Under the pieces are notes generated by a model. That model was not told the DNA's origin. It saw nothing but the letters and a program-made list of their open reading frames with translations, and ran no database searches. This document shows, in pieces, positions 9,531-18,541 of a stretch of DNA of 64,000 nt (positions are counted from its first letter, which is position 1; each line of letters begins with the position of its first letter). Where the stretch lies: assembly GCA_963773665.1 (NCBI GenBank), contig CAVZBZ010000004.1:310001-374000 (forward strand), written 5' to 3'. Position numbers and translations under genes: made by a program. The stretch is from DATJLY01 sp963773665. GTDB lineage: Bacteria > Pseudomonadota > Alphaproteobacteria > ATCC43930 > CGMCC-115725.

Positions 9531-10718
9531 ATGAGCGAGCCCTCCCCGCCCGATTTCGCGACCCTCAAGGCAAGGGCCGAAGCGCTCGTGCCGGCGCTCA
9601 GGGCGCGGGCGCGCGAGGCCGAGGAACTGCGCCGCGTGCCCGACGCGACGATCGCCGATCTGCACGCCAGCGGCCTCTTCCGCATGCTGCAGCCGCGGCG
9701 CGTCGGCGGCAGCGAGCTGCTCTATCGCGCGCTCGTGGAGCTGGGCGCGATCGTGTCGCAGGGGTGCGGCTCGACCGGCTGGGTGCTGACCAATCTCGCG
9801 AGCCACCACTGGATGCTCGGCATGTGGCCCAAGGCGGCGCAGGACGAGGTGTGGGGCGGCTCGCCCGACCATCTGATCGGCTCGGCCTTCGTCTTTCCCG
9901 GCGGGCGGGCGCGCGCCGTCGAAGGGGGATATCTGCTGCGCGGCCGCTGGCCGTTCTCGAGCGGCATCGACGCCTCGCAGTGGAACCTCGTCGGCGGCGT
10001 GGTGCGCGACGAGCGCGACCGGCCGGTCGAGCAGCGCATCTTTCTCGTTCCGGCCAAGGACTATCGCATCATCGACACCTGGTTCGTCGCGGGGCTGCGC
10101 GGCACCGGCAGCAAGGATGTCGAGATGGACGAGACGTTCGTTCCGGCGCACCGCACGCTGCCGCCCGCCGCCATCGCCGGCGGCGCCACGCCGGGCAGCG
10201 CGGTCAATCCCAGCGCGCTCTACAAGCTGCCGGCCTTGGGTCTGTTCTCGTTCGTGGTGGCGTCCGTCTCGCTCGGCCTCGCGCGCGGCGCGATCGAGGA
10301 TTATCGCGCGCAGATGCGCGACCGCGTCGGAACCTATACCGGCAAGCGGCTCGCCGATCTCGCCGGCGTGCAGCTTCGCCTCGCCGAAGCCTCGGCGCTC
10401 GCCGACATCGCCGCGGCGCTGATGCTCAAGGATTGCGACGACGCGACCCGCATCACCGAAGCGGGCGGCGCGCTTTCGAGCGAGGACAAGGCGCGCTGGC
10501 GCCGGAACGGCGCCTATGCCGCCGGCATGTGCACCAAGGCGGTCGAGCTCATCTTCACGGCGACCGGCGGCGCCGGGGTCTATCTGAGCCATCCGGTGCA
10601 GCGCGCCTTCCGCGACGCCGCCGCCGCCAATGCGCATTACGCATTGAGCTGGGACGTGAACGGCACGCTGTGGGGAAGGGTCGCGCTCGGCCTGCCGATC
10701 GACGCGCCGGCGCTCTAA
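9531..10718 (+). CDS. Acyl-CoA dehydrogenase-fold flavin-dependent monooxygenase (HsaA/HpaB-like oxygenase component)
   Basis: 395 residues, matching two-component flavin monooxygenases such as HsaA (about 394) rather than typical acyl-CoA dehydrogenases. Seen are 'RRVPDATIADLHASGLFRMLQPRRVGG', the Ser/Thr-Gly flavin region 'SQGCGSTGWVLTNLASHHWM', 'WPFSSGIDASQWNLVGG' and 'AGLRGTGSKDVEMDETFVP'. Members hydroxylate phenolic or steroid-ring substrates with FMNH2 or FADH2 from a separate reductase. No reductase gene is adjacent. The start could be ATG 9519 or 9531; 9531 fits the family length better. It converges with the PBP gene, overlapping its end by 4 bp. Confidence 0.85.
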   Translation: MSEPSPPDFATLKARAEALVPALRARAREAEELRRVPDATIADLHASGLFRMLQPRRVGGSELLYRALVELGAIVSQGCGSTGWVLTNLASHHWMLGMWPKAAQDEVWGGSPDHLIGSAFVFPGGRARAVEGGYLLRGRWPFSSGIDASQWNLVGGVVRDERDRPVEQRIFLVPAKDYRIIDTWFVAGLRGTGSKDVEMDETFVPAHRTLPPAAIAGGATPGSAVNPSALYKLPALGLFSFVVASVSLGLARGAIEDYRAQMRDRVGTYTGKRLADLAGVQLRLAEASALADIAAALMLKDCDDATRITEAGGALSSEDKARWRRNGAYAAGMCTKAVELIFTATGGAGVYLSHPVQRAFRDAAAANAHYALSWDVNGTLWGRVALGLPIDAPAL

Positions 10719-12734
10719 GGCGTCGTTCTCGTCGCCGCGGCGGCGGGCTGGCCGCCGCCGAAGATCGAATGCAGCAGGTTCTGGAGGCCGCCGAAGAGGC
10801 CTGGCTCCTCGGCCCTGGGCGCGCTGGCCTGGGCGATGCGCGGAGCCTCCTCGCCCAAGGGCAGCGGCCGCACCGGCATGGCTTGCGTCGCCTGCGCCAT
10901 GAAAGTCTTCCAGGTGCGCGCCGGCAATGTCCCGCCGGTGACATTCTTCATCGGCGAATTGTCGTCGTTGCCGAACCACACGCCGGTGACGAGATCGGCG
11001 GTGAATCCGACGAACAGCGCGTCGTGAAAATCCTGGGTCGTGCCGGTCTTGCCGGCGGCAGGACGGTCGAGCTGCGCGGCGCGGCCGGTGCCGTGCGCGA
11101 TGACGCCCATCAGCATCCCGTTCATCTCGCCGGCGATGCCGGGATCGATGACGCGGCCCGGCCCGGCGCCGCTGCGGCGCCACAGCACGGTGCCTTGCGG
11201 GTCGCGGATCTCGCCGATGCCATAGGGCCAGGCGCCGATGCCGCCGCTCGCAAAGGCGCAATAGGCCGAGGTGAGATCGATCAATGACACGACGCTGGTG
11301 CCGAGCGCGAGGCTGTCGTCGCGCGTGAGGTTGCTCGCGATGCCGAGCCGGTGCGCCGCCTCGATGACGTTGTCGACGCCGGCGCGCTCGATCACCTGCG
11401 CCGCCACCGAATTGAGCGACTCCGCCAGCGCTTGGGCTACGGTCACGTCGCCCAGATACTTGTTCTCGAAATTGTGCGGCTCCCATTTGCCGATGCGGAT
11501 GCGGTGGTCGTTGAAATGGTCGGACGGCCGCACGCCATGCTCGAGCGCGGCGAGATAGACGAACGGCTTGAACGACGAGCCGGGCTGGCGCAGCGCCTGG
11601 GTCGCGCGATTGAACTGGCTTTCGGCATAGTCGCGCCCGCCCACCATGGCGCGCACCGCGCCGTCGGGCGACATGGCGACGAGCGCGCCCTCGTCCACTT
11701 GCGCTTTGTCGCCGTCGCGGTCGAGCGTCGCGAGCACCGCGCCTTCGGCTTCGCCCTGCATGCGCGAATCGAGCGTCGTGACGACGACGATGTCGCGGCC
11801 CTGCGCCTCGTGCAGCCGCCCGAGCTGATCGGCGATCCAATCGGCGAAATAGCGGCTTCCCGGCGGCGTCCGCGCGGCCGCCGCAAGGGCGCGCTTCTCG
11901 TCCGTCGCCGCGGCCGCCGCCTGGGCATCGGTGATGTAGCCGGCATCGACCATGTTGGCGAGGACCTGCTGCGCGCGCTCGGCCGCGCGCCCGCCGTCGC
12001 GCGCCGGGCTGAATTTCGTCGGCGCCTTCAGGAGGCCGGCGATCACCGCCGCCTCGTACAGCGTCAAATGGCGCGCGGATTTCGCGAAATAGCGGTGCGA
12101 CGCGGCGTCGACCCCATAGGTGCCGGCGCCGAGATAGACGCGGTTGAGATAGATCTCGAGGATCTGATTCTTGGTGAACTCGTGCTCGAGCCAGAGCGCG
12201 AGCAGCGTCTCCTGGATCTTGCGCGAGAACGTGCGCTCGTTGCGTGAGGAAGACGTTCTTGGCGAGCTGCTGCGTGATGGTGCTGCCGCCCTGGACGACG
12301 TGGCCGGCGCGCAGATCGGCGAATGCCGCGCGCATCGTGCCCCAGAGATCGATGCCGAAATGGCTGTAGAAGCGCCGGTCCTCGGTCGCGATCACCGCCT
12401 CGGGCAGGTATTTCGGCATCTCGTTGATGCGCAGCGGCTCGCCGAAGAGATCGCCGAACGTGGCGACAAGCGAGCCGTCCGCCGCGAGCAGCGTCACCGA
12501 CGGCCGCCGCTCGGCCACCGCAAGGTCCTTGGTCGAGGGCAAGGTCAGCGCGAAATAGCCGAGCGCGCCCCCGCCCAGGATCGCCACCCACAGCGCCGCG
12601 ACGAGGCCCCACTTCCACCAGCGCCCGCGCGGCCGCCGTTTCCGCGGCGGCTTCTTCTCCGGCGCGGCCTTGGGCGCCCGCCGCTCGCCGCGATCGGCCG
12701 GATCGGCACGCAAATCGAAATCCTTTCCCGGCAT
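10715..12734 (-). pseudogene. Class A penicillin-binding protein (PBP1A type), frameshifted
   Basis: A bifunctional peptidoglycan glycosyltransferase/DD-transpeptidase of about 672 residues. It has a basic cytoplasmic tail (residues 1-40), one membrane helix (about 42-65), a GT51 domain with 'EDRRFYSHFGID' (about residue 118) and 'GGSTITQQLAKN', and a transpeptidase domain with SxxK as 'SSFKPF' (about 386), 'SLN' and 'KTGTT' (about 565). A one-base indel near 12243, just after 'NVFLT', splits it; the next frame continues 'RTFSRKIQE' and 'NRVYLGAGTYGVDAASHRYF'-like sequence. All catalytic motifs are present, so an assembly error is plausible. Confidence 0.88.
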
Positions 12735-12805
12735 GCGCGCGCTTTTAGCACAGCTTCCGGCACGCGCGGCAGCCGAACAGGCCCTGCCCCAAAATCGCCT
12801 TAGGC

Positions 12806-14095
12806 GTGAAAGCCCGCCCGGACGGGGGATGGGCTTGCGGCGCGAAGCGGCGGGTCCGAAGCTGGCGCACTTCCCGCCGCCGGAGCCCCCGCCTGCTCGC
12901 CACCCTGATCTTCGTTGCTACCTATGCCGTGATCGCGCTGGGGCGCCTGCCGGGCGCGCGGCTCGACCGCGCCGGCGCTGCACTCATCGGCGCGAGCCTC
13001 ATGGTCGCAAGCGGCACGCTCGACCTCGACGAGGCGTTTCGCGCGATCGATCCGGCGACGATCGTGCTGCTGCTCGGCATGATGATCCTCGTCGCGAATC
13101 TGCGCTTTTCCGGGTTCTTCGGGCTCGCCGCGCTCGCCATTGCGCGCGGCGCGCGCCATCCCGTGCCGCTTCTCGTCGGCGTCGTCGCCGTCTCGGGCGT
13201 GCTGTCGGCGTTTCTCGTCAACGACACCGTATGCCTCATGCTGACGCCGCTCGTGGCCGAGACGGTGGCATCGCTGAAGCGCAATCCGGTGCCCTATCTT
13301 CTTGCCGTGGCGATGGCGTCGAACATCGGCAGCGCCGCCACCATCACCGGCAATCCGCAGAACATGATCATCGGCAGCCTGTCGCACATTCCCTATGGCA
13401 CGTTCGCCGCCGCGCTTGCGCCGGCGGCTGCGGCGGGACTCGCGGTGGCGGCGCTGTTCATCGTGCTGTCGTTCCCGCGCGAGTTTCTGACGCGCGAGCG
13501 GCTACCGGCCGTGACGCTGCGCGTTCGCGTCAACCACGCGCTTCTCGCCCGCTCCCTCATCGCGACGGCGGCGCTCATCGCGCTTTTCTTCATGGGCGCG
13601 CCGCCGGCCAAGGTCGCGATCGTCGTCGGCGCGCTCCTCCTCATCACGCGGCGGGTGAAGCCCGAGCGGGTCTATGCCGAGATCGATTGGGCGCTGCTCT
13701 TGATGTTCGCGGGATTGTTCATCGTCGTCGCGGGGTTCGAGACGGCGGTCTTGACGCCGCAGCACACGCGCGCCATCGCCGGGCTCGGCCTCGGGCGCCC
13801 GGCGGTGCTGTCGCTGGTAGCCGCGGTGCTGTCCAATCTCGTGAGCAACGTACCCGCGGTGCTCGTCCTGAAGCCGTTCATCGCCGCACTGCCCGCGCCG
13901 CAGCACGCCTGGCTCGTGCTTGCCATGGCCTCGACATTTGCCGGCAATTTCGCGATCGTCGGCTCGGTCGCGAATCTCATCGTGGTCGAGCGCGCGCGCC
14001 GCCACGGCATCGAGATCGATTTCTGGAGCTACGCCCGCATCGGCGCGCCGCTCGCGATCGTCACGATCGCGCTCGGCGTGCTGATCGTCGGATGA
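12806..14095 (+). CDS. SLC13/ArsB-type anion permease (CitMHS superfamily)
   Basis: 429 residues, 10-12 membrane helices, related to ArsB/NhaD and YbiR-type transporters. Typical loop motifs are 'DPATIVLLLGMMILVANL', 'LVNDTVCLMLTPLV', 'MASNIGSAATITGNPQNMIIG', 'EIDWALLLMFAGLFIVV' and the second half repeat 'LSNLVSNVPAVLVLKPFI'. The paired NDT/SNVPAV and GNPQNM motifs are characteristic. The substrate (arsenite, dicarboxylate, sulfate or Na+) cannot be assigned; no arsR/arsC genes are nearby. The first ~25 residues are polar and the true start may lie downstream. Confidence 0.85.
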   Translation: MKARPDGGWACGAKRRVRSWRTSRRRSPRLLATLIFVATYAVIALGRLPGARLDRAGAALIGASLMVASGTLDLDEAFRAIDPATIVLLLGMMILVANLRFSGFFGLAALAIARGARHPVPLLVGVVAVSGVLSAFLVNDTVCLMLTPLVAETVASLKRNPVPYLLAVAMASNIGSAATITGNPQNMIIGSLSHIPYGTFAAALAPAAAAGLAVAALFIVLSFPREFLTRERLPAVTLRVRVNHALLARSLIATAALIALFFMGAPPAKVAIVVGALLLITRRVKPERVYAEIDWALLLMFAGLFIVVAGFETAVLTPQHTRAIAGLGLGRPAVLSLVAAVLSNLVSNVPAVLVLKPFIAALPAPQHAWLVLAMASTFAGNFAIVGSVANLIVVERARRHGIEIDFWSYARIGAPLAIVTIALGVLIVG

Positions 14096-14101
14096 GGCCG
14101 C

Positions 14102-14983
14102 TCAGGCCGCGTAAATGAAGTCGTTCGCGGCTTTCGGCAGGCTCGCCGGATGCGTCATCGCATGACGCAGCTTTTCGAGCGCGCGCACTTCGATCTGGCG
14201 GATGCGCTCGCGCGAGACGGCGTAGCGGTGCGACAGCTCCTCGAGGGTCGAGGGATCGTCCTTCAAGCGGCGCTCGACGATGATGTCGCGCTCGCGCTGG
14301 TTGAGCATCTTCAGGGCCAAGCCGAGCTGCTCCTTGCGCTGCTGGAACTCATCGCGGTCGGCGAGCAGGTTTTCCTGGCTCGGCCGCTCGTCCGGCAGCA
14401 TCTCGAGCCACTCGCTGTCGCCATCGGTGCCGACGAGCGCGTTGAGCGACGTATCGGCCCCGCCGAGGCGGCGGTTCATGTCGACCACCTCGAACTCGGG
14501 CACGTCGAGCTCGGTCGCGATCGCGTGCACGGTCTCGGCCGAGAGATCGCCCTGCTCGAGTTCCTCCATGCGGCCCTTGAGCTTGCGCAGATTGAAGAAC
14601 AGCTTCTTCTGCGCCGCGGTCGTGCCCATCTTCACGAGCGACCAGGAATGCAGCACGTATTCTTGAATGGCGGCGCGGATCCACCACATCGCGTAGGTGG
14701 CGAAGCGGAAGCCGCGCTCGGGGTCGAATTTCTCGGCCGCCTGCATCAAGCCGACATTGCCCTCGGCGACGAGGTCGGAGAGCGGCAGGCCATAGCCGGA
14801 AAAGCCGCGCGCGATCTTGACGACGAGCCGCAGGTGGCTGCCGACGAGTTCCTTGAGCGCGGTGCGGTCACGCGCGTCGCGCCACGCGGTCGCAAGCTCG
14901 TGCTCGCGCTCGAGTGTCAGCATCGGGAAGCGCTTTGCCTCCTCGACGAACCGGACGAGACTGGTATCGATCTTCGTGTTCAT
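14102..14983 (-). CDS. rpoH: RNA polymerase heat-shock sigma factor sigma-32
   Basis: 293 residues. Directs RNA polymerase to heat-shock promoters. Region 2 is 'LVAEGNVGLMQAAEKFDPERGFRFATYAMWWI' (about residues 71-102). The RpoH-specific box 'QKKLFFNLRK' lies at about 125-134, and region 4.2 is 'YAVSRERIRQIEVRALEKL'. The ATG at 14983 gives MNTKIDTSLVRFVEEA. It converges on the permease with a 6-bp gap. A sigma-32-like promoter sits about 110 bp upstream (separate entry). Confidence 0.96.
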   Translation of the reverse strand: MNTKIDTSLVRFVEEAKRFPMLTLEREHELATAWRDARDRTALKELVGSHLRLVVKIARGFSGYGLPLSDLVAEGNVGLMQAAEKFDPERGFRFATYAMWWIRAAIQEYVLHSWSLVKMGTTAAQKKLFFNLRKLKGRMEELEQGDLSAETVHAIATELDVPEFEVVDMNRRLGGADTSLNALVGTDGDSEWLEMLPDERPSQENLLADRDEFQQRKEQLGLALKMLNQRERDIIVERRLKDDPSTLEELSHRYAVSRERIRQIEVRALEKLRHAMTHPASLPKAANDFIYAA

Positions 14984-15095
14984 AGCCGTTTCTCTTTATG
15001 GCGGCCGTCCCCGGCCGCCGTCGCGACATGACCGCCAACGCTGGCAGCCTGTCCCTTTGCTCCCGACAATACGGGTTCCCTGGTAACGAATGAGA

Positions 15096-15124
15096 AAATG
15101 GCGCTGCACAAGGCCAAATTCAAG
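15096..15124 (-). promoter_or_regulatory. Possible sigma-32 promoter of rpoH
   Basis: On the minus strand CTTGAA (15124-15119) is followed by a 17-bp spacer and CCATTT (15101-15096), close to the alphaproteobacterial heat-shock pattern CTTGAM-N17-CYTATNT. It overlaps a 12-bp near-perfect direct repeat, ATTTGGTCTTGA/ATTTGGCCTTGT. Transcription would start near 15089 and leave a leader of about 105 nt before rpoH, consistent with autoregulation. Confidence 0.4.
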
Positions 15125-15230
15125 ACCAAATCGGTACTATTTCGCACCCGCGAAGGGAATGGCAGCCATGCGCCAGACCTCAAAAAGGCAGGCGCTCGGT
15201 CGCCGGGATCAGGCTTGGAAAATGAAGGGC

Positions 15231-15455
15231 TTAGGCCGCGAGGGGTTCGGCGTGGCCGGACGGGGTGACGCGCATAAGGGGCACGAAGGGCGGCTCTTCC
15301 GTGACGTGATGCCCTTCCGGCAGCAGCATCAGCCTTCGCTCGGCACCCTCGATCCACCAGCCGATCACGAACCGTGCGCCGGCCCGGCGCGCGGCGAGTC
15401 GGGCCGCCAGCATCACCTCGGAGTCGATCGCCTGAAATAGCTCTCGCGTTCCCAT
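15231..15455 (-). CDS. Small hypothetical protein
   Basis: 74 residues, start MGTRELFQAIDSEVMLAARL, end GHAEPLAA. Composition and codon use (GC-rich third positions) match neighbouring genes. No known motif is recognised; the middle 'GARFVIGWWIEGAERRLMLLPEG' suggests a small alpha+beta fold. It lies between rpoH and the Ala/Pro-rich gene on the same strand. Probably real, function unknown. Confidence 0.55.
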   Translation of the reverse strand: MGTRELFQAIDSEVMLAARLAARRAGARFVIGWWIEGAERRLMLLPEGHHVTEEPPFVPLMRVTPSGHAEPLAA

Positions 15456-15523
15456 TGCAGCCTCTCAGCCGCCATGCTCGGCCCGGCGCCGGCCGGGGCG
15501 CGAGTGTCAAACTTGAGGCTGTC

Positions 15524-16312
15524 TCAGAGGGCAAGGTCGAGCGCCGGCGTATCCGGCTTCGACCCGGCGGCTTCACGCTCGCGCTCGAGGCGCATGTATT
15601 TGTCGAGCGCATCCATCATTTTCTGCGAGATATCGACCGGCGCCTGCGGGTTCGGCGGCGCGGCGGCGGCGGCGGCCGGCAGCGCGCCCGCCGGGAGGAC
15701 GAGCGGCACCGGCGCCGTCGGCTGAAAGCCGGCAGCGCGCGGTGCGGCCGCGGCCGGCCGAAGGGCGCCCGCGTTCCGCGCCAGGAACTGCTGCGCCGGC
15801 GTCTGCGACGAGGACGCCGCGGCGGCGAAGGCAGGCGGCGGCTGGGCGATGCCGCCGAACAGCGGCATCGGCGCATGGTCGAGCCGCGGCGGCGGGGCGG
15901 CGCTCGCCACAGTGGCAGGTGCCGGGGATGCGGGCGCGGTCGCGGCGGCGGCGGTTGCGGCGGGCGCGGTCGCGGCGGCGACGGCGGTGGTCTTGGCATC
16001 CGAGCCGAACACCGCGGCAAGGGCGCGTTCGCCGAGGTCGCGGCCCTGGGAATCCTCGGCCGCGGCGCTCACGAGGCCAACCGCGGCGCCGATCGGCCCG
16101 CCATAGAGCGCATCGCCGGCGACCTGCGCCACCGCTCCCGGCCGGTCGCCGGTCAGCCAGCGATAGAGCGAGCCGATGATCGGCAGGTGCTGCAGCGGAT
16201 TGACGATGTCGAGGATGTCGCGAAAGCCGAAGCCGCTGGGGTCATGCCAGGCGGTCCGGACCTGCGGTGCGGGGACGGAAGCGGACGAAGCGGCGGCGAC
16301 GGAATCGCTCAT
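15524..16312 (-). CDS. Hypothetical Ala/Pro-rich protein
   Basis: 262 residues from the ATG at 16312 (MSDSVAAAS). The N-terminal quarter is ordered: 'FRDILDIVNPLQHLPIIGSLYRWLTGDRPG' then 'VAGDALYGGPIGAAVGLVSAA', a glycine/alanine-rich hydrophobic segment. Residues ~110-220 are low-complexity Ala/Pro. The C-terminus 'ISQKMMDALDKYMRLEREREA' is a short predicted helix. The ordered N-terminal block resembles uncharacterised alphaproteobacterial proteins. No enzymatic motif is visible. Confidence 0.7.
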   Translation of the reverse strand: MSDSVAAASSASVPAPQVRTAWHDPSGFGFRDILDIVNPLQHLPIIGSLYRWLTGDRPGAVAQVAGDALYGGPIGAAVGLVSAAAEDSQGRDLGERALAAVFGSDAKTTAVAAATAPAATAAAATAPASPAPATVASAAPPPRLDHAPMPLFGGIAQPPPAFAAAASSSQTPAQQFLARNAGALRPAAAAPRAAGFQPTAPVPLVLPAGALPAAAAAAPPNPQAPVDISQKMMDALDKYMRLEREREAAGSKPDTPALDLAL

Positions 16313-16413
16313 GCCCCCGTTCAGGAGCAAGCGCCGTGCCAGAGCGAAAGCGCGGATAGAGGCCGGTTTTCCGAGCTACCCTGCGCGCGGGCGGCAGAAT
16401 CTGCCCGGCAGAG

Positions 16414-17533
16414 TCAGAGCAGATGGCCGTGGCGCGTCGCCTTGGCGCGGAGATAGCGCTCGTTGTGCGCGTTCGCCGGGAAGACGTGCGGCACGCGCTC
16501 GACCACCTCGATGCCGCAGCGCGCGAGCGCCGCGACCTTGTCCGGGATTGTTGGTCATGAGCCGCACGCGCGCAAAACCGAGCTGCCGCAGCATTTCCGC
16601 GGCCGGCAGATAGACGCGCTCGTCGGCGTCGAAGCCCAGTTGCTCGTTGGCGTCGAACGTGTCGAGCCCGGCATCCTGGAGATTGTAGGCGCGCAGCTTG
16701 TTGACGAGGCCGATGCCGCGGCCTTCCTGCGCGAGATAAAGGAGGATGCCGGCGCCCGAGCGCGCGATCTCGGCGATCGCGCCGCGCAGCTGGTCGCCGC
16801 AGTCGCAGCGCAGGCTGCCGAGCAGGTCGCCGGTGAAGCACTCGGAATGGAGCCGCACCAGCGCCGGCTGCGCCGGATCGGGCGCGCCGATCACGATGGC
16901 GATGTGGCCGGTGCCGCCGTCGCTTGGCCGGAAGGCGATGATGCGCGTGTTCTCGGCATCGGCGAGCGGCACGCGCGCCTCGGCAACGGCGCGCAATGAT
17001 TGCGCCGCATCCTGCTGATACGCCATGACGTCGCGGCTCTGCACCGTATGGACACCGTCGCGCGCGAGCGCGGCGGCCATGCGCGGCGCGACCGGGCCCA
17101 GCATCGCCGCGGGCAGAAGCCGGGCGAGCTTCATCAGCTCGACCGCCGCGTCCGCCGCCGGCTGCGGCACGGTTGCAACGCCGCCGTCAGGCGGCGCGCC
17201 GGGATGCGAAGCGGGGTCGGCAAGCTCGCGCAGGAACTCGACCTCGCTGCCCTCGGGAATCGGGATGACGACGGTGCCGCCGGGACCCTGCGGCGCAGGG
17301 CCGAGGCCGAGCACCGCCGCGCGCCGCCGCGACAGAGCCAGCGACAATTGCCGCAGGGTGAGCCGCGCCAGCCGCGCCAGATCCTCCGAGGTCAGCGTCT
17401 CGGCGGCGATGACGGCGAGCGTTGCGCCGTCATGCGTCAGCAGCACCAACTCGCCGCGCCGCAGTTCGGCGATGGCGCGGTCCACGTGGCGCAAGCGATG
17501 CGCGGGCTCGGAATCGAGAACGTCTTCGGCCAT
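16414..17533 (-). pseudogene. ribA: GTP cyclohydrolase II with N-terminal DHBP-synthase-like remnant, frameshifted near the end
   Basis: First enzyme of riboflavin synthesis (GTP to 2,5-diamino-6-ribosylamino-pyrimidinone phosphate). The C-terminal domain has the zinc motif '[20 protein letters not shown]' and the GTP-binding '[20 protein letters not shown]'. The first ~190 residues ('[29 protein letters not shown]') look like a shrunken DHBP synthase domain without its acidic metal motif. At 'LMTNNP' an extra base in a GGG run near 16542-16546 shifts the frame; the correct tail ends '[11 protein letters not shown]' with TGA at 16414. The restored protein is about 372 residues. Confidence 0.88.
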
Positions 17534-17545
17534 GGTGCGGAGTTA

Positions 17546-17887
17546 TTATAGGGGAACGGCGCGCGCCCGGTAGCATCCCACGCAATCGATCGCGAACGAC
17601 AGCGCGAGAAGGAAGAGCCCTGCCGCGACAAAGAGATAGCGCATCGCCCCGCTCGCCAGCACGAAGGTTCCGGCCTGCCCCGCCGCGAGCACGAGGAGCG
17701 AAAGGGCCAGCACCATGGCGGCGTCGACCTCCATGTCGAAGCGGGCGCCGAACGCGCTGGCGGCGCCGAGGCGGCGGGCGAGCCAGCCGCCTCGGCCCGC
17801 GAGCAGCAGGAGTGCCGCCGCGGCGCGCGCCGCGGTGACGGCGTTCGCCAGATTGACTCGCGCGAAATCGTGTATCGCTTCAGACAC
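17546..17887 (-). pseudogene. CDP-alcohol phosphatidyltransferase remnant (internally deleted)
   Basis: 113 residues from the GTG at 17887. 'ANAVTAARAAAALLLLAGR' then 'GGWLARRLGAASAFGARFDMEVDA' matches the membrane phosphatidyltransferase signature DGxxAR(x8)GxxxDxxxD. The first aspartates of that motif and the preceding helix are missing (RGGWLAR instead of DGxxAR), and the C-terminal helices jump from 'MRYLFVAAG' to a short hydrophobic tail. The family is normally about 200 residues, so two in-frame internal deletions are likely and activity is doubtful. It lies 12 bp upstream of ribA on the same strand. Confidence 0.6.
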
Positions 17888-17958
17888 GAAATCGGGATTA
17901 ACAACGTTCGAACGGTGATCTCCACTACTATCAGAGCGGGCCAGGGGGCGGCGATAAC

Positions 17959-18136
17959 ATGAAAGAGAGCGGCCGGAGAGCATGCGACAATCCGGTGCGC
18001 GTGGTGATCGACCCGGCGCGGCGGCGCTGCTTCTCGCCGGGTTCGAAGCGGAAATCATCGAGCTGAGCTGGTACGGCGACGGGTTCGTGCGGGCGCCGCT
18101 CGGCGCCGAGTTCCATGCGCTATTCGCGAGGAAGCG
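17959..18136 (+). pseudogene. Zinc-type alcohol dehydrogenase remnant
   Basis: In one frame positions about 18027-18125 read 'LLLAGFEAEIIELSWYGDGFVRAPLGAEFHA', which resembles the C-terminal nucleotide-domain edge of zinc-binding alcohol dehydrogenases found beside QueD-like and glycosyltransferase genes in Rhodospirillales. The N-terminal catalytic domain and the extreme C-terminus are absent. It ends next to the start of the PTPS-like gene. A short open frame starting at 17959 covers part of it in another frame and is probably not a gene. Confidence 0.45.
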
Positions 18137-18541
18137 ATGTATAGCCTTGCCGTCAGCGGCCACATGATGATCGCGCACAGTTTCGTGGGCGAGATTTTCG
18201 GGCCGGCGCAGCAGCTCCATGGCGCGACCTATGCGGTCGAGATGGAGCTGCGGCGCGCCGAGCTCGACGGCAACGGACTGGTCTGCGACATCGGCCTCGC
18301 CAAGGCGCTCCTGGACGAGGTGCTGGGCGAGCTCGGCTATCGCAATCTCGACGATGTGCCGGCTTTCCGCGGCCGCAACACCACCACCGAATTCTTGGCC
18401 GGCGAGATCTTCCGGCGCGCGAAGGCGCGGATCGCCAAGGGCGCGCTCGGCCCCGGCACGGCGGGCGCGCTCTCGTCCCTGCGCGTCAGCTTGCGCGAAT
18501 CGCCGATCGCGTGCGCCGCGTTCGAGGGCGCGCTCGGGTGA
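18137..18541 (+). CDS. 6-pyruvoyl-tetrahydropterin synthase/QueD-like protein
   Basis: 134 residues. The fold's first zinc ligand region is 'VSGHMMIAHSFVGEIFGPAQQLHGATYAVEM'; the usual HGHxY motif is HGATY here, as in an atypical branch. 'GLVCDIGLAKALLDEVLGEL' and 'NTTTEFLAGEIFRRAK' match the conserved D and the PTxE-like (NTTTE) substrate-binding segment. It could act on a pterin or a related GTP-derived compound; GTP cyclohydrolase II is 600 bp away. The stop overlaps the GTG start of the glycosyltransferase. Confidence 0.75.
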   Translation: MYSLAVSGHMMIAHSFVGEIFGPAQQLHGATYAVEMELRRAELDGNGLVCDIGLAKALLDEVLGELGYRNLDDVPAFRGRNTTTEFLAGEIFRRAKARIAKGALGPGTAGALSSLRVSLRESPIACAAFEGALG

